Below, piece by piece: positions 41,757 through 51,895 of a DNA stretch of 64,000 bases. Made by a program: the position numbers and the translations under genes. The stretch is taken from the NCBI RefSeq assembly GCF_003185915.1, contig NZ_QHLZ01000001.1:62001-126000 (forward strand), written 5' to 3'. The stretch comes from Arthrobacter psychrochitiniphilus. Its GTDB lineage: Bacteria > Actinomycetota > Actinomycetes > Actinomycetales > Micrococcaceae. The notes below the pieces were generated by a model, which was given only the letters and a program-made list of their open reading frames with translations, was not told where the DNA came from and searched no databases. Position 1 is the stretch's first letter. Each line of letters begins with the position of its first letter.

Positions 41757-43085
41757 TTACCCGAAGAGATTCACTGGCTTAACAATGTCAGCGTAGATCA
41801 GCAGCGCACCCATGGCGATCAGCACTACTGCGGCCACATAGGTCACCGGCAGCATCTTGGCGATATCGAAGGGGCCAGGATCCTTGCGCTTGAACACCTT
41901 GGCAACTGTGCGCCGCGCCCCTTCATACAAGGCACCCAGGACGTGACCGCCGTCCAGCGGCAACAGCGGGATCAAGTTGAAGACAAACAGGGCCAGGTTG
42001 ACCCCGGCCAGCAAGCTGACAAGCGTGGCGACGCGTGAGCTCAAGGGGATGTCCTCCATGGCGGCCACCTCGCCAGCAACCCGCCCAACGCCCACCACGG
42101 AGATGGGTCCGTTGGGGTCGCGCGGTTCGGAGCTGAACGCCGCTTGGGCCACGCCCACCAGTTTCTGCGGCAATTGGAAAACTATCCCGCCAATTTGGGC
42201 GATGTTCTCCCCCACAACAGGTAGGACGGCCGACGCCGGCTGCCGCACCATGGCCGAGGTGGGACCAACGCCGAGGAACCCCGCCTGAACTGTGACGGTG
42301 GTTCCGGAGGCGTCCACTTCCGCTTGACCATTGGCACCAATGACGGGGCGGGCGGTCAGAACCGGGGTGATGGTTGTGGAAATATTCTGGCCACCGCGCT
42401 CATACACCAGCGGCACGCTCTGGCCGGCCGCGGCACGCACCCAGCTAGTAAAGGTAGTCCAATCGGTGACTTCCTTGCCATCAAAGGACTTAATAGTGTC
42501 CCCTGGCTTGAGTCCGGCGGCGGCCGCGGGGGTCTGCGTGCAGTTATTGAGATTAACAGGTACGGGGTCTCCGAATGCCACTTGGCAGGCGTTGACTTCG
42601 GCAACCGTGGTGGTGGGCGCAGCCATGCCAAAGCCCATCAGCAGCACACCCATGAGCACCACCCCAATGAGCAGGTTCATGAAAGGCCCGCCCAGCATGA
42701 TGATGATCTTCTTCCACACCGGCAGTTTGTAGAAGACCCTGTTGGAGTCGTCGGGGCCCACTTCCTCATGGGCCACACTGCGGGCTTCCGTGGCCAGCGT
42801 CTGGAACATGCCGGTACTGGAGGGCCGGACACTGCCGTCCGTGGGGTTCGGCGGATACATCCCGATCATGGCCACATAGCCGCCAGCCGGGATGGCCTTG
42901 ATCCCGTATTCGGTCTCACCCTTTTTCCTTGACCACATGGTGGGCCCGAAGCCAATCATGTAGCGGGTGACGCGGACCTTGAACAACTTGGCGGGCAGCA
43001 GATGGCCCACCTCGTGGAGCGCGATTGACAAGGCAATCCCGATGGCAACGAAGAGCACTCCGCCAATGAAAAGTAAGACAGTCAC
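41757..43085 (-). CDS. Site-2 zinc metalloprotease (RseP/Rip1 type)
   Basis: Intramembrane protease of 442 residues. Zinc motif HEVGH (H24, E25, H28) in the first helix, a PDZ domain (about 170-300, with ACQVAFGDP insert), and the third ligand in LDGG (D378). Members cleave anti-sigma factors or other single-span proteins. GTG start with AGGA upstream; it follows dxr by 25 bases, the common actinobacterial order dxr-rip-ispG. Confidence 0.94.
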   Translation of the reverse strand: MTVLLFIGGVLFVAIGIALSIALHEVGHLLPAKLFKVRVTRYMIGFGPTMWSRKKGETEYGIKAIPAGGYVAMIGMYPPNPTDGSVRPSSTGMFQTLATEARSVAHEEVGPDDSNRVFYKLPVWKKIIIMLGGPFMNLLIGVVLMGVLLMGFGMAAPTTTVAEVNACQVAFGDPVPVNLNNCTQTPAAAAGLKPGDTIKSFDGKEVTDWTTFTSWVRAAAGQSVPLVYERGGQNISTTITPVLTARPVIGANGQAEVDASGTTVTVQAGFLGVGPTSAMVRQPASAVLPVVGENIAQIGGIVFQLPQKLVGVAQAAFSSEPRDPNGPISVVGVGRVAGEVAAMEDIPLSSRVATLVSLLAGVNLALFVFNLIPLLPLDGGHVLGALYEGARRTVAKVFKRKDPGPFDIAKMLPVTYVAAVVLIAMGALLIYADIVKPVNLFG

Positions 43086-43110
43086 AATGTACTTCCTGCG
43101 TTGAAGATTC

Positions 43111-44325
43111 TCAGCCCTTGGTGGCCAGCAGCTCGTTGGTGCGTGCGCGGGCCCATTCTTCAGCTTCTAATACGCTCTGGAGCGTTAGCTGCGAACTGGG
43201 TGTGTGTTCACCGAGAACTTGCGCAATGGTGTCCACAATATCCAAGAAGCCTATCCTTCCGGCATGGAAGGCATGGACCGCTTCCTCGTTGGCGGCGTTG
43301 TAGACGGCTGGGCAGGTACTCCCCCGGCGCGCAGCCTCCTTGGCCAGTTCGACGGCGGGGAAGGCCACGTTATCCAGTGGCTCGAACGTCCAGGTCGCCG
43401 CCTTGGTCCAGTCGCAGGCCTGTGCTGCGCCGGGGACTCGCTCCGGCCAGCCGAGCCCCAGTGCAATGGGCAGGCGCATGTCTGGAGGAGACGCCTGGGC
43501 CATGGTGGAACCATCGGTGAACTGCACCATGGAGTGCACCACTGATTGGGGATGCACCACGGCCTCGATCCTCTCCAGCGGAACATCAAAGAGCAGGTGG
43601 GCCTCGATGACTTCCAGGCCCTTATTGACCAGGGTGGCCGAGTTGGTGGTCACCATGGGGCCCATATCCCACGTAGGGTGCTTGAGCGCCTGCGCTGGCG
43701 TCACATCCGCCAATTCCGCCCGGCTCCGGCCGCGGAAGGGACCACCGGATGCTGTCACAATCAACTTCTGAACCTCATCTGCCGTGCCAGCGCGCAGCGC
43801 CTGGGCCAAGGCTGAGTGCTCCGAATCGACAGGCACCAGCTGGCCTGGGGATGCGGCTTCCTTCACGAGGGCTCCGCCCACAATCAGGGACTCCTTATTC
43901 GCCAGCGCCAGGATGGCGGAGGTACCCAGCGCGGCAAGTGTTGGCGCCAAGCCGATGGAGCCAGTGATGGCGTTGAGCACCACCTCGGCACCCTCGGGGG
44001 TTCCTGCACCCCAAGCAGCGATGACGGTGGAGGCATCCGGGCCGGAGAAAATCTCCGGGGCGAAGCCTGCCAACCCCGCCGCAGCGGCACGGGAGTCAAT
44101 CAGGGAACGCAAGGTCCCGGCGTCGTGCGTGGAAATACCCACGGCCAGAACCCGCAGGGAAACAGCCTGTTGTGCCAAAAGTTCAAGGTTCCCGCCGCCG
44201 GCGCTGATGGCACTGACGCTGAAGCGGGGACTGCCGTCGGGGAGGGTGGCTTGGCCGACGACGTCGATCGCTTGCGTTCCGATGGAGCCTGTGGAGCCGA
44301 GGATGATGATTTTACGATGCGCCAT
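43111..44325 (-). CDS. dxr: 1-deoxy-D-xylulose 5-phosphate reductoisomerase
   Basis: Second enzyme of the methylerythritol phosphate pathway. The 404-residue protein has the NADPH-binding GSTGSIG (10-16), [11 protein letters not shown], the metal/substrate motif [13 protein letters not shown], the flexible-loop HPTWDMG and the C-terminal helical domain. ATG at 44323-44325. Encoded with the site-2 protease and, further on, ispG. Confidence 0.96.
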   Translation of the reverse strand: MAHRKIIILGSTGSIGTQAIDVVGQATLPDGSPRFSVSAISAGGGNLELLAQQAVSLRVLAVGISTHDAGTLRSLIDSRAAAAGLAGFAPEIFSGPDASTVIAAWGAGTPEGAEVVLNAITGSIGLAPTLAALGTSAILALANKESLIVGGALVKEAASPGQLVPVDSEHSALAQALRAGTADEVQKLIVTASGGPFRGRSRAELADVTPAQALKHPTWDMGPMVTTNSATLVNKGLEVIEAHLLFDVPLERIEAVVHPQSVVHSMVQFTDGSTMAQASPPDMRLPIALGLGWPERVPGAAQACDWTKAATWTFEPLDNVAFPAVELAKEAARRGSTCPAVYNAANEEAVHAFHAGRIGFLDIVDTIAQVLGEHTPSSQLTLQSVLEAEEWARARTNELLATKG

Positions 44326-44358
44326 GATGATAAGTATTCCGCACTTGCTGCGACGAAT

Positions 44359-44862
44359 TCACCACAGCCCGCGCTCCTCGGCGGCGTGGCGGATGAGGAT
44401 GAGTGTTTCCAGGAGCTGATTCTGCGCAGCTGGCGTGAGGGGGTCGAAGATAACTTCGCGCACCATGGTGACGTGGCCAGGCGCCGCGCCCCGGATCTTC
44501 TCCCAGCCCGCCTGGGTTAACGCGATTTCCTGGCCACGGCCATCGGAACTGGCGGCACAGCGGTGGAGGAACCCTCTGGATTCCATGCGTTTGAGCAGGT
44601 GGGAGACTCGGGACCGTTCCCAGCCAAGCGTTGCGGCGAGATCTCCCGAGCGCAGGGCCCCTTGGCTCGATTCCGAGACGGCCGCCAAGATGGAATACTC
44701 CACACCTGAGACATCGGCGTCCTCGAGAAGTTGGCGGTCAAGGGCACGTGGCAGACCCCTCGCGAACTCGCGTAACTCCAACCACATGAGCTGCTCATTC
44801 TCGTTGAGCCAGCGCGTCTGCTCCTGGGCCGACTTTTTGGGAGCCTCCATAGTTTTGCTCAC
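44359..44862 (-). CDS. MarR-family transcriptional regulator
   Basis: A winged-helix regulator of about 167 residues (RSGDLAATLGWERSRVSHLLKRM, shown in part; SSDGRGQEIALTQAGWEKI wing). Start choices are GTG 44862, only 3 bases from AAGGA, or ATG 44850, 12 bases from it. Divergent from an NADPH:FMN-reductase-like gene, with a palindromic operator between, so it probably represses that gene and itself. Confidence 0.88.
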   Translation of the reverse strand: MSKTMEAPKKSAQEQTRWLNENEQLMWLELREFARGLPRALDRQLLEDADVSGVEYSILAAVSESSQGALRSGDLAATLGWERSRVSHLLKRMESRGFLHRCAASSDGRGQEIALTQAGWEKIRGAAPGHVTMVREVIFDPLTPAAQNQLLETLILIRHAAEERGLW

Positions 44863-44877
44863 ATTCCTTCGAGATAG

Positions 44878-44906
44878 TTGACATATCAAGTATGTCCGGT
44901 CATGAT
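44878..44906 (+). promoter_or_regulatory. Reductase promoter with overlapping MarR operator
   Basis: TTGACA (44878-44883), 17 bases, CATGAT (44901-44906). A perfect inverted repeat GACATA-N5-TATGTC (44880-44895) covers the -35 box and half the spacer. A second looser repeat TCAA-N7-TTGA is at 44914-44928. Confidence 0.6.
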
Positions 44907-44980
44907 GGAAACATCAAGTTTTAATTGACACGTCACCTACATTGGCTGGCGCGCCGCCCCATCATCAAGGAGAAAACAGC

Positions 44981-45556
44981 ATGAGCAAAATCGCCATCGT
45001 CACCGGTTCCACCCGTCCCGGCCGTGTCAACACGGGCGTTGCAGAGTGGGTTCTGGCACAAGCTCAACTGCGCGGTGACGCGGAGTACCAACTCGTGGAC
45101 ATTGCTGATTTCAATCTCCCTGTCCTGGATGAGGCCTACCCCGCTGGCTTCCAGAACTACCAGAACGATCACACAAAAGTCTGGGCCGCCACGATGAACG
45201 AGTTCGACGGCTATATCTTCATCACCGGCGAATACAACCACTCGGTGCAGCCTGCCCTGGCGAACGCCATCTCTTACCTGAACGTCGAGTTCAACAACAA
45301 GGCTGCTGGCATGGTCGGCTACGGCTCGGCCTTCGGAGTTCGCGCCATGGAGCACCTGCGGGGCATCCTTTCCGAGCTGCAGGTTGCGCATGTTCAAAAG
45401 ACAGGCATGTTCTCTCTGTTCACTGACTTTGAGAACTTCTCCACGTTCACACCGACCGAGCTCCAAGCCGCATCGCTGGCCCCCATGCTGGACCAGCTCA
45501 TTCCGTGGACAAACGCCATGAAGAGCGTGCGCGAGTCAGCCCTAGCCACCGCCTAA
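44981..45556 (+). CDS. NADPH-dependent FMN reductase-like flavoprotein
   Basis: A 191-residue flavodoxin-like protein. GSTRPGR (9-15) is the FMN-phosphate loop, PVLDEAYP and GEYNHSVQPALANAISYL match the NAD(P)H:FMN/quinone reductase family. It likely reduces quinones, azo dyes or flavins. The ATG follows AAGGAGAAAACAGC. Paired with a divergent MarR gene, an arrangement typical of electrophile or quinone stress response. Confidence 0.9.
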   Translation: MSKIAIVTGSTRPGRVNTGVAEWVLAQAQLRGDAEYQLVDIADFNLPVLDEAYPAGFQNYQNDHTKVWAATMNEFDGYIFITGEYNHSVQPALANAISYLNVEFNNKAAGMVGYGSAFGVRAMEHLRGILSELQVAHVQKTGMFSLFTDFENFSTFTPTELQAASLAPMLDQLIPWTNAMKSVRESALATA

Positions 45557-45562
45557 CCCCCT

Positions 45563-45690
45563 CCCAACGCTCGGTTACATTCGGGTGATTAATGAGGAAC
45601 GCTTTCTCACATGCATGAGCGTTCCTTACTAATCACCCGAAGCTGCAGGAGCGTCTATGAAAAGTGCGCCGAAAGTAACCGAGCGTTGGG
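45563..45690. repeat. Nested 128-bp palindrome between convergent genes
   Basis: Outer arms of 16 bases are perfectly complementary (45563-45578 and 45675-45690). Inner arms of 24 bases (45580-45603 and 45618-45641) differ at only two positions. The loop contains ATGCAT. About 33 unpaired bases lie on the right between inner and outer arms. Possibly a bidirectional terminator or a small mobile repeat. Confidence 0.85.
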
Positions 45691-45724
45691 TTTATGCGTT
45701 GAGTTTAGGCGCTGGCGCTGTGAC

Positions 45725-46552
45725 CTAGGCGCGGGCTCGGCGCAGCGTCGCCTCGGCGTGCAGCAGAATCGGAGAGTCCACCATCTGGCCCTTGAAGGCA
45801 AAAACACCCGTGCCTGCATCCGCCGCCGCAGCCAATAGCTCCTGCGCGGCAGCTACCTGCTCATCTGAGGGCCGGTACGCCTCCCGAATAACTGCCACCT
45901 GCGAGGGGTGAATGCTCGCCTTCGCAGCGAAGCCGCTGGCTACCGCGTCCTCCGCCTCGACGCCGAGCCCCGCAAGGTCGGCAAAGTCGGCATAAATGGA
46001 GTCAATGGCAACCTTCCCCGCAGCCCCGGCCGCCAGCAGGAGCATCGAACGCGCCTGCGTTGCCACAGCGCGGTACTCTCCAACCCGGGGTCCGGAGGTG
46101 AACCGGCTAGAAGTTCCGCCCAGGGATGCCACCAAATCCTCCGCCCCCCACATCAGGGCCACAACATTGGGCAGCTGCGCCAACGCCGGCGCCGCCAGAA
46201 TCCCGGGCGCGCTTTCGCACAACACCACCACTGAGTAGTCCGTGAGTGCTGCGATAGCCTGAACATCAGCTGCCTTGGCGACCATGACGGTTCGGTACGG
46301 GCTGCCAGCAACGGCGGCCAGATCCAAGGCGGCGTCTGGGGTGTCAAGTGCGTTGATGCGCACCATGGTGTGTGCCGGATCCAGCCCACTGGCCACCATA
46401 TTCTCGCGCGCCGCCGCCTTCGCCCCGGGCGCCACAGCATCTTCGAGATCAATAATCACGGCATCGGAGCGTTGGGCCGCCTTGGCAAAACGCTCAGGCC
46501 TGTCCGCCGGGGCAAATAACAGCGCCGGGCCCATTCTGAATTCCTGACTCAC
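45725..46552 (-). CDS. CitE-type beta-hydroxyacyl-CoA lyase
   Basis: A 275-residue HpcH/HpaI/CitE superfamily lyase (IIDLEDAV with acidic metal ligands near residue 35, CESAPG, MWGAEDL, and a C-terminal KASIHPSQV). Of the CitE enzymes known, M. tuberculosis Rv2498c, in the same gene context, cleaves (R)-HMG-CoA and (S)-citramalyl-CoA. Here it likely performs the final cleavage of leucine breakdown to acetoacetate and acetyl-CoA. GTG start, AAGGAG 12 bases upstream. Last gene of the operon. Confidence 0.85.
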   Translation of the reverse strand: MSQEFRMGPALLFAPADRPERFAKAAQRSDAVIIDLEDAVAPGAKAAARENMVASGLDPAHTMVRINALDTPDAALDLAAVAGSPYRTVMVAKAADVQAIAALTDYSVVVLCESAPGILAAPALAQLPNVVALMWGAEDLVASLGGTSSRFTSGPRVGEYRAVATQARSMLLLAAGAAGKVAIDSIYADFADLAGLGVEAEDAVASGFAAKASIHPSQVAVIREAYRPSDEQVAAAQELLAAAADAGTGVFAFKGQMVDSPILLHAEATLRRARA

Positions 46553-46592
46553 TGAAATTGTGCGCTCCTTCTTATCTACTCAATGGGCTTAT

Positions 46593-47102
46593 CTAGTCAT
46601 GGGGCTTGAGCCAAAATAGTGCGGTCCTGCTGGCTTTGCCCACCACGACGCCGTTTTGGTTGCGCCCAGTATGTTCCATCACCACAATGCCTTGTCCGGG
46701 ACGGGATGCTGAGAGCCTCTTCGCCGTCACTACCGTCTCGGTGTAGAGGGTATCGCCGTGGAACAGCGGGTGCGGGAAAGAGATATCGCTCATCCCCAGC
46801 TGGGCCACGATGGTGCCCTGTGTCAGCTGAGCCACGGACTGTCCCACCATGGTAGCCAAGGTGAACATGGAGTTCATGATCCGCTGCCCAAACGGCTGCT
46901 CCGCACTCCATGCCGCATCAAGATGCAAGGCCTGCGTGTTCATGGTCATGGTGGTGAAAAGGACGTTGTCCGTTTCCGTCATGGTCCGGCCGGGCCGGTG
47001 CTGGTAGAGCACCTTCACTTGCAGTTCCTCGTAGTAGAGTCCGCGTTGAGTCACTACTTCAGGCCCACGGGCCTTGGGGTAGCCTGCGTGTCCGTCACTC
47101 AT
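46593..47102 (-). CDS. MaoC-family hydratase (methylglutaconyl/itaconyl-CoA hydratase-like)
   Basis: A 169-residue hot-dog-fold hydratase. The segment [12 protein letters not shown] corresponds to the catalytic D/N-x-x-H loop of MaoC proteins; the [10 protein letters not shown] and [17 protein letters not shown] stretches fit mesaconyl/itaconyl-CoA hydratase relatives. Coupled to scoB by ATGA. In context it is the best candidate for hydration of 3-methylglutaconyl-CoA to HMG-CoA. Confidence 0.82.
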   Translation of the reverse strand: MSDGHAGYPKARGPEVVTQRGLYYEELQVKVLYQHRPGRTMTETDNVLFTTMTMNTQALHLDAAWSAEQPFGQRIMNSMFTLATMVGQSVAQLTQGTIVAQLGMSDISFPHPLFHGDTLYTETVVTAKRLSASRPGQGIVVMEHTGRNQNGVVVGKASRTALFWLKPHD

Positions 47103-47752
47103 ACGTTGTCCACATCATGCATCTCCAGGTTTAGTGGGGCCCCGGTTGCGGCTACTATCTGTTCAACACTGACATCCGGTGCCAGTTCCTTGAGAACCAG
47201 TCCGTCTGGGCTCACTTCAATGACAGCTAGGTCAGTGATGATCAGGTCTACGCAGCGCTTCCCTGTCAACGGCAGAGTACACCGCTGCAGGATCTTTGGG
47301 TTGCCTTCCCGATCAGTGTGTTCCATCATGACAATAAGTTTTTTGGCGCCGAACACCAGATCCATGGCCCCACCCATGCCCTTGACCATTTTGCCCGGGA
47401 TCATCCAGTTGGCCAGGTCGCCATTGGCGGCCACCTGCATAGCGCCCAGAACGGCCACGTCAACGTGGCCACCGCGCACCATGCCAAAGGACAGCGCCGA
47501 GTCAAAGAACGCCGCACCTTTGTTGACGGTGACGGTCTCCTTGCCGGCGTTGATCAGATCCGGGTCCACGTCGGCATCCAGCGGATACGGGCCGGTGCCC
47601 AAAATCCCGTTCTCCGAGTGCAACACCACCTCCACCCCTGCGGGGATGTAGTTGGGGATCAGGGTGGGCATGCCAATGCCTAAGTTCACGTACTGTCCAT
47701 TGCGCAGTTCTTGTGCCACACGGGCTGCCAGTTCATTGCGTGAAAGTGCCAT
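47099..47752 (-). CDS. scoB: 3-ketoacid CoA-transferase subunit B
   Basis: Beta subunit of succinyl-CoA:3-ketoacid CoA transferase, which activates acetoacetate with succinyl-CoA. The 217-residue protein has [11 protein letters not shown] and the catalytic Glu in SENGILG (residue 47 or so). It lies 2 bases after scoA and overlaps the MaoC gene by 4 bases. Confidence 0.94.
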   Translation of the reverse strand: MALSRNELAARVAQELRNGQYVNLGIGMPTLIPNYIPAGVEVVLHSENGILGTGPYPLDADVDPDLINAGKETVTVNKGAAFFDSALSFGMVRGGHVDVAVLGAMQVAANGDLANWMIPGKMVKGMGGAMDLVFGAKKLIVMMEHTDREGNPKILQRCTLPLTGKRCVDLIITDLAVIEVSPDGLVLKELAPDVSVEQIVAATGAPLNLEMHDVDNV

Positions 47753-47754
47753 GA

Positions 47755-48609
47755 TTATGCTCCCTGTTCACTGGTGGGATGGGGCCCCGGGCGCGAGGGG
47801 TCCCCGGCCGAGCTTGCGAGGTTGGGAAGCGTTTGAGTACTCGACGACGGACTGGTCACGGTACGTTTCTCAATCCGCTTCTCACTTCCGGGCGATCCGG
47901 CGGGAATATGGACCACGCGTTGGACGAAGATTCCGGGGACGTGGATATGTTCGGGATCCAGCTCACCGGGCTCTACTAGTTCCTCCACCTCGGCGATGGT
48001 GATCTTCCCGGCCATGGCACACAGCGGGTTGAAGTTCATGGCCGTCGCGTGGAATATGAGGTTGCCGTGGCGGTCTCCCTTCCACGCATGCACCAGGGCA
48101 AAATCGGGGGTGAGCGACTCCTCCAGGACAAACTCGTCCGTCCCAAAAGTGCGCACCTCCTTGGCGGGTGAGGCAATCTCAACCCCGCCGGCGCCGTTGT
48201 ACTTGCGGGGCAGCCCACCCTCAGAGACTTGGGTGCCCACCCCGGCGGCGGTGTAGAAAGCGGGAATCCCTGCTCCCCCGGCCCGCAGCTTTTCGGCGAG
48301 TGTGCCCTGCGGAGTCAATTCCACCTCGAGTTCACCGGCCAAAAATTGCCGGGCGAACTCTTTGTTCTCTCCCACATAGGAGGAGATGGTGCGCCGGATC
48401 CGCCCGTCAGCAAGCAGTATCCCCAACCCCCAATCATCTACGCCGCAGTTGTTGGAGATGGTCTCCAGTTGGGAAATTTCGCCGTCGTAGAGGGCTTGGA
48501 TGAGGGCCACGGGGATGCCGCACAGACCAAACCCGCCCACGGCGAGGGAGGCGCCGTCGTGAATGTCATGGACGGCGGCGGCCGCGGAAGCAACTACTTT
48601 GTTGATCAT
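47755..48609 (-). CDS. scoA: 3-ketoacid CoA-transferase subunit A
   Basis: Alpha subunit of the same CoA transferase. The CoA-binding glycine loop [13 protein letters not shown] (23-35) and [15 protein letters not shown] are typical. The 284 residues include a C-terminal tail of about 40 residues (from RIEKRTVTS on, Ser/Pro-rich) that is longer than usual for subunit A and may be a lineage extension. 20 bases after the acyl-CoA dehydrogenase gene. Confidence 0.94.
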   Translation of the reverse strand: MINKVVASAAAAVHDIHDGASLAVGGFGLCGIPVALIQALYDGEISQLETISNNCGVDDWGLGILLADGRIRRTISSYVGENKEFARQFLAGELEVELTPQGTLAEKLRAGGAGIPAFYTAAGVGTQVSEGGLPRKYNGAGGVEIASPAKEVRTFGTDEFVLEESLTPDFALVHAWKGDRHGNLIFHATAMNFNPLCAMAGKITIAEVEELVEPGELDPEHIHVPGIFVQRVVHIPAGSPGSEKRIEKRTVTSPSSSTQTLPNLASSAGDPSRPGPHPTSEQGA

Positions 48610-48629
48610 GGCTGGTCCTTTCGGAAGTG

Positions 48630-49799
48630 TTACAAGCCCAGATCGCGGGCTATGAGCATGAGCTGAACTTCGGTGGTTCCTTCACCAATCTCTAGAATCT
48701 TCGAGTCTCGGTAGTGGCGGGCCACGGGGAACTCGTTGATGAACCCATAACCTCCGAAAACCTGTGTGGCATCCCTGGCATTGTCCATGGCCGCCTCACT
48801 TGCGACCATCTTAGCGATGGCAGCTTCGGTCTTGAAGGGCTTGCCGGCGAGCATGCGTGAGGCGGCGTCATAGTAGGCCAACCGGGCCACGTGGGCGCGG
48901 GTTTGCATGCGGGCAATCTTGAAGGAGATGCCTTGGTAGTGGCCAATGTTATGGCCGAAGGCGCTGCGTTCCTTCGCGTAGCGGACAGCCTCGTCAACAC
49001 AACCCTGGGCGGTGCCGGTTGCCAGCGCCGCGATGGCGATGCGCCCCTCATCGAGGATGGACAAAAAGTTGGCGTAGCCGCGGCCGCGCTCCCCCAGCAG
49101 GTTCTCCTCCGGTACGCGGGCGCCGGCTAAGGTGAGCGGGTGCGTGTCCGAGGCGTTCCAGCCCACCTTGTTGTACGCCTTTTCCACCGTGAACCCGGGG
49201 GTGCCGTTGGGCACAATGATGGTGGAGATTTCTTTCTTGATGGATCCGTTGGCCCGTTCGTGGGTGTCCGTGACAGCGGTGACGGTCACAAATTTCGTGA
49301 TGGACGTCCCGGAGTTGGTGATGAATTGCTTGGACCCGTCAATAACCCATTGCCCGTTCTCGAGGCGCGCCTTGGTGGCGGTGCCCCCGGCGTCGGATCC
49401 GGCGTCGGGCTCGGTCAGGCCGAAGCCTGCGAGCGCGCTACCGGAGGTTAGTTGCGGCAGCCACGCTTCCTTTTGCGCCTGGGTGCCAAAGCGGTGGATG
49501 GGCATGGCGCCGAGCGAGACGCCTGCCTCCAGGGTGATGGCGACGGATTGGTCTACCCGGCCCAGCTGCTCGAGGGCGAGTGAGAGCGCGAAGTAGTCTC
49601 CGCCCATCCCGCCGAATTCCTCCGGGAAGGGCAGCCCAAACAGGCCCAGCTCACCCATTTGCGCCACCACTTCGTAGGGGAAGCTGTGTTCCTCGTCGTG
49701 TTTGGCGGAGACGGGGGCCACCACGTGATCGGCAAAGTCCGCCACCATGTTGCTAAGGGCCTGGTACTCGTCATTGAGTTCAAAGTTTGGCACTGTCAT
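48630..49799 (-). CDS. Acyl-CoA dehydrogenase, probably isovaleryl-CoA dehydrogenase
   Basis: FAD enzyme of 389 residues with the family signatures (GFGLTEPDAGSDAGGTAT; DATQVFGGYGFINEFPVARHYRDSKI, shown in part) and the catalytic-base region EIGEGTTEVQ near the C-terminus. Its position directly after methylcrotonyl-CoA carboxylase suggests isovaleryl-CoA as substrate, as with M. tuberculosis FadE19, but sequence alone cannot fix chain specificity. Overlaps the carboxylase alpha gene by 4 bases. Confidence 0.9.
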   Translation of the reverse strand: MTVPNFELNDEYQALSNMVADFADHVVAPVSAKHDEEHSFPYEVVAQMGELGLFGLPFPEEFGGMGGDYFALSLALEQLGRVDQSVAITLEAGVSLGAMPIHRFGTQAQKEAWLPQLTSGSALAGFGLTEPDAGSDAGGTATKARLENGQWVIDGSKQFITNSGTSITKFVTVTAVTDTHERANGSIKKEISTIIVPNGTPGFTVEKAYNKVGWNASDTHPLTLAGARVPEENLLGERGRGYANFLSILDEGRIAIAALATGTAQGCVDEAVRYAKERSAFGHNIGHYQGISFKIARMQTRAHVARLAYYDAASRMLAGKPFKTEAAIAKMVASEAAMDNARDATQVFGGYGFINEFPVARHYRDSKILEIGEGTTEVQLMLIARDLGL

Positions 49800-51895
49800 T
49801 CCCCTTCAGGAGTATCTTCTTGAATGCTTGCAACAATTTGATCCGCCTTGACTAGCACACCCACGGCTACGCCAATGTGTACGGTTCCGGCCATGGGTGC
49901 CACTATTTGGTGTTCCATTTTCATGGCCTCCACCGCAAGCAGCACGTCCCCTGCCTCAACCCGCTGCCCCGTAGCCGCGTTGACCACGGTCACGGTTCCG
50001 GGCATGGGGCTGCGCAGCTGTGGATCCGCCGCTGCGTCCGCCCGTTGAAGTCCGGCGATCATGCGTGCGGTGGCCGCGTCCCTGTCCAGGTGCACCAGTT
50101 CAACGCTCCAGCCGCCGCTGCCCAAAAATACCGTGTCCCCCTGGTGGGCAAAATGGTAGTCGTTGAGCAGACCATCGGCGCTCACCTCCTGGGGTCCCTC
50201 ACCCAGTCCACTGACATTTACGACGCCGGGACCTTCCATCACCCCGCGGCCACGGTTACCGCTGACCGTCACCACTCCGGTGCGGCCAGGTGCCGCCCAA
50301 ACGGATCGCCACGGCTCAGGTTCACCCAGACGCCAGCCATCGCTGCGCTCCCACGGGCGGGGCGGCTCCGCAGCTGGCGCTCCCGCTTGCCCCGCTTGCC
50401 GCGCAGCCACCTGCGCCAGTGACGTGGGCTTGGCATCGAGCGCCCAGGGCGCCACGGCGTATTCCTTGGCACTGATGGCACGGAATTTCATGCCCGGCAG
50501 TTTGCGTTCAATCAGGTTGGTATCCAGGTGCCCGGCTTGGACGTGCGGATCGGCAAGGAGCAGGCGCAGGTACTCGATGTTGGTGGGCAATCCCAGCACC
50601 AGGTAATGGGCGAGCGCCTGATCCAGCCGTGACAGGGATTGCGCCCGGTCCGCACCCCAGGCGATGACCTTCGCCAACATGGGATCGTAGTTGGCGGAGA
50701 TCTCTAGCCCGTCCATCAGCGAGGAGTCCACGCGCACACCCTCACGCCCGGCCACTGACTCATCAAGTGCCACCACTGTTCCGGTAGCCGGTAGGAATCC
50801 CTCGGCAGGATTCTCTGCGTACACCCGGGCCTCTGTAGCGTGCCCCTCAAGGCTCACAGCGTCCTGGTCAAAGTCCAAGGCTTCCCCTGCGGCAATGCGG
50901 ACCTGCCATTCCACCAGGTCCAGGGACTCCCCGGACACCCGGACCACCATTTCGGTGACGGGGTGTTCTACCTGCAACCGGGTGTTCATCTCCATGAAGA
51001 AGAACTCATCGGGGGCATCGTTAGAGACAATGAATTCCACGGTTCCTGCACCGGTGTAGTTAACGCTGGCTGCTGCGGCACAGGCTGCGGCCCCGAGCCG
51101 GGCACGGATGGCGGCACCGTCCGGGGCGTCGGTGAGTAGCGGCGAGGGCGCCTCCTCAATAACTTTTTGATGGCGGCGCTGCAGCGAGCATTCGCGTTCT
51201 CCCAGATGCACCACAGCGCCGAAGGTGTCCCCCAAAATCTGTACCTCGATGTGGCGCGGGTTTGCCACCAGGCGTTCCAGGAACAAGGTGTCATCACCAA
51301 AGGAAGAAGCGGCCACACGCCGGGCCGTTGCCAGCGCAGCCGGCAGCTCCCCGGGCGAAAACACGTTCACCATGCCCTTGCCGCCACCACCGGCGGAGGG
51401 CTTGATGAGCAGCGGGTAACCGATGCCGGGCGCTGCGGCGATCAGGTCCGCATCACTGAGCCCCGGCTCGGAGATGCCGGGGACCACGGGCACCCCGGCG
51501 GCTGCCACATGGTTCTTGGAGCGGATCTTATCTCCCATGACGTTCAGGGCTTCAATATTGGGACCAATGAATGTGATCCCGGCATCAGAAAGAGCCTGGG
51601 CGAATGCCAGGTTTTCGGACAGGAAGCCGTAGCCGGGGTGGACTGCCTGGGCACCCGATGCCTGGCAGGCAACAATGACAGCATCAATGTTCAGGTAACT
51701 CCCTGTGGCCGCGGCGGGGCCTATGCACACGGCCGTATCTGCTTCGCGCACGTGGCGGGCTCCGGCGTCGGCCGTGGAATACACGGCAACGCTGCGGATG
51801 CCCAGGCTGCGCAGGGTGGCGATGACGCGGCAGGCAATCTCGCCGCGGTTGGCCACCAGGACTGTATCAAAGAGAGGGCTCACAACGGGGCTCAC
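49796..51895 (-). CDS. Biotin-dependent acyl-CoA carboxylase alpha subunit (methylcrotonyl-CoA type)
   Basis: Biotin carboxylase plus biotin carrier in 699 residues: [14 protein letters not shown] at the start, ATP-grasp loop [11 protein letters not shown], the [16 protein letters not shown] catalytic segment, a linker (about 450-610), and the biotinyl domain with the modified Lys K659 in EAMKMEH. Carboxylates biotin for the partner beta subunit encoded just before. GTG start overlapping that gene by 4 bases. Confidence 0.93.
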   Translation of the reverse strand: MSPVVSPLFDTVLVANRGEIACRVIATLRSLGIRSVAVYSTADAGARHVREADTAVCIGPAAATGSYLNIDAVIVACQASGAQAVHPGYGFLSENLAFAQALSDAGITFIGPNIEALNVMGDKIRSKNHVAAAGVPVVPGISEPGLSDADLIAAAPGIGYPLLIKPSAGGGGKGMVNVFSPGELPAALATARRVAASSFGDDTLFLERLVANPRHIEVQILGDTFGAVVHLGERECSLQRRHQKVIEEAPSPLLTDAPDGAAIRARLGAAACAAAASVNYTGAGTVEFIVSNDAPDEFFFMEMNTRLQVEHPVTEMVVRVSGESLDLVEWQVRIAAGEALDFDQDAVSLEGHATEARVYAENPAEGFLPATGTVVALDESVAGREGVRVDSSLMDGLEISANYDPMLAKVIAWGADRAQSLSRLDQALAHYLVLGLPTNIEYLRLLLADPHVQAGHLDTNLIERKLPGMKFRAISAKEYAVAPWALDAKPTSLAQVAARQAGQAGAPAAEPPRPWERSDGWRLGEPEPWRSVWAAPGRTGVVTVSGNRGRGVMEGPGVVNVSGLGEGPQEVSADGLLNDYHFAHQGDTVFLGSGGWSVELVHLDRDAATARMIAGLQRADAAADPQLRSPMPGTVTVVNAATGQRVEAGDVLLAVEAMKMEHQIVAPMAGTVHIGVAVGVLVKADQIVASIQEDTPEGE

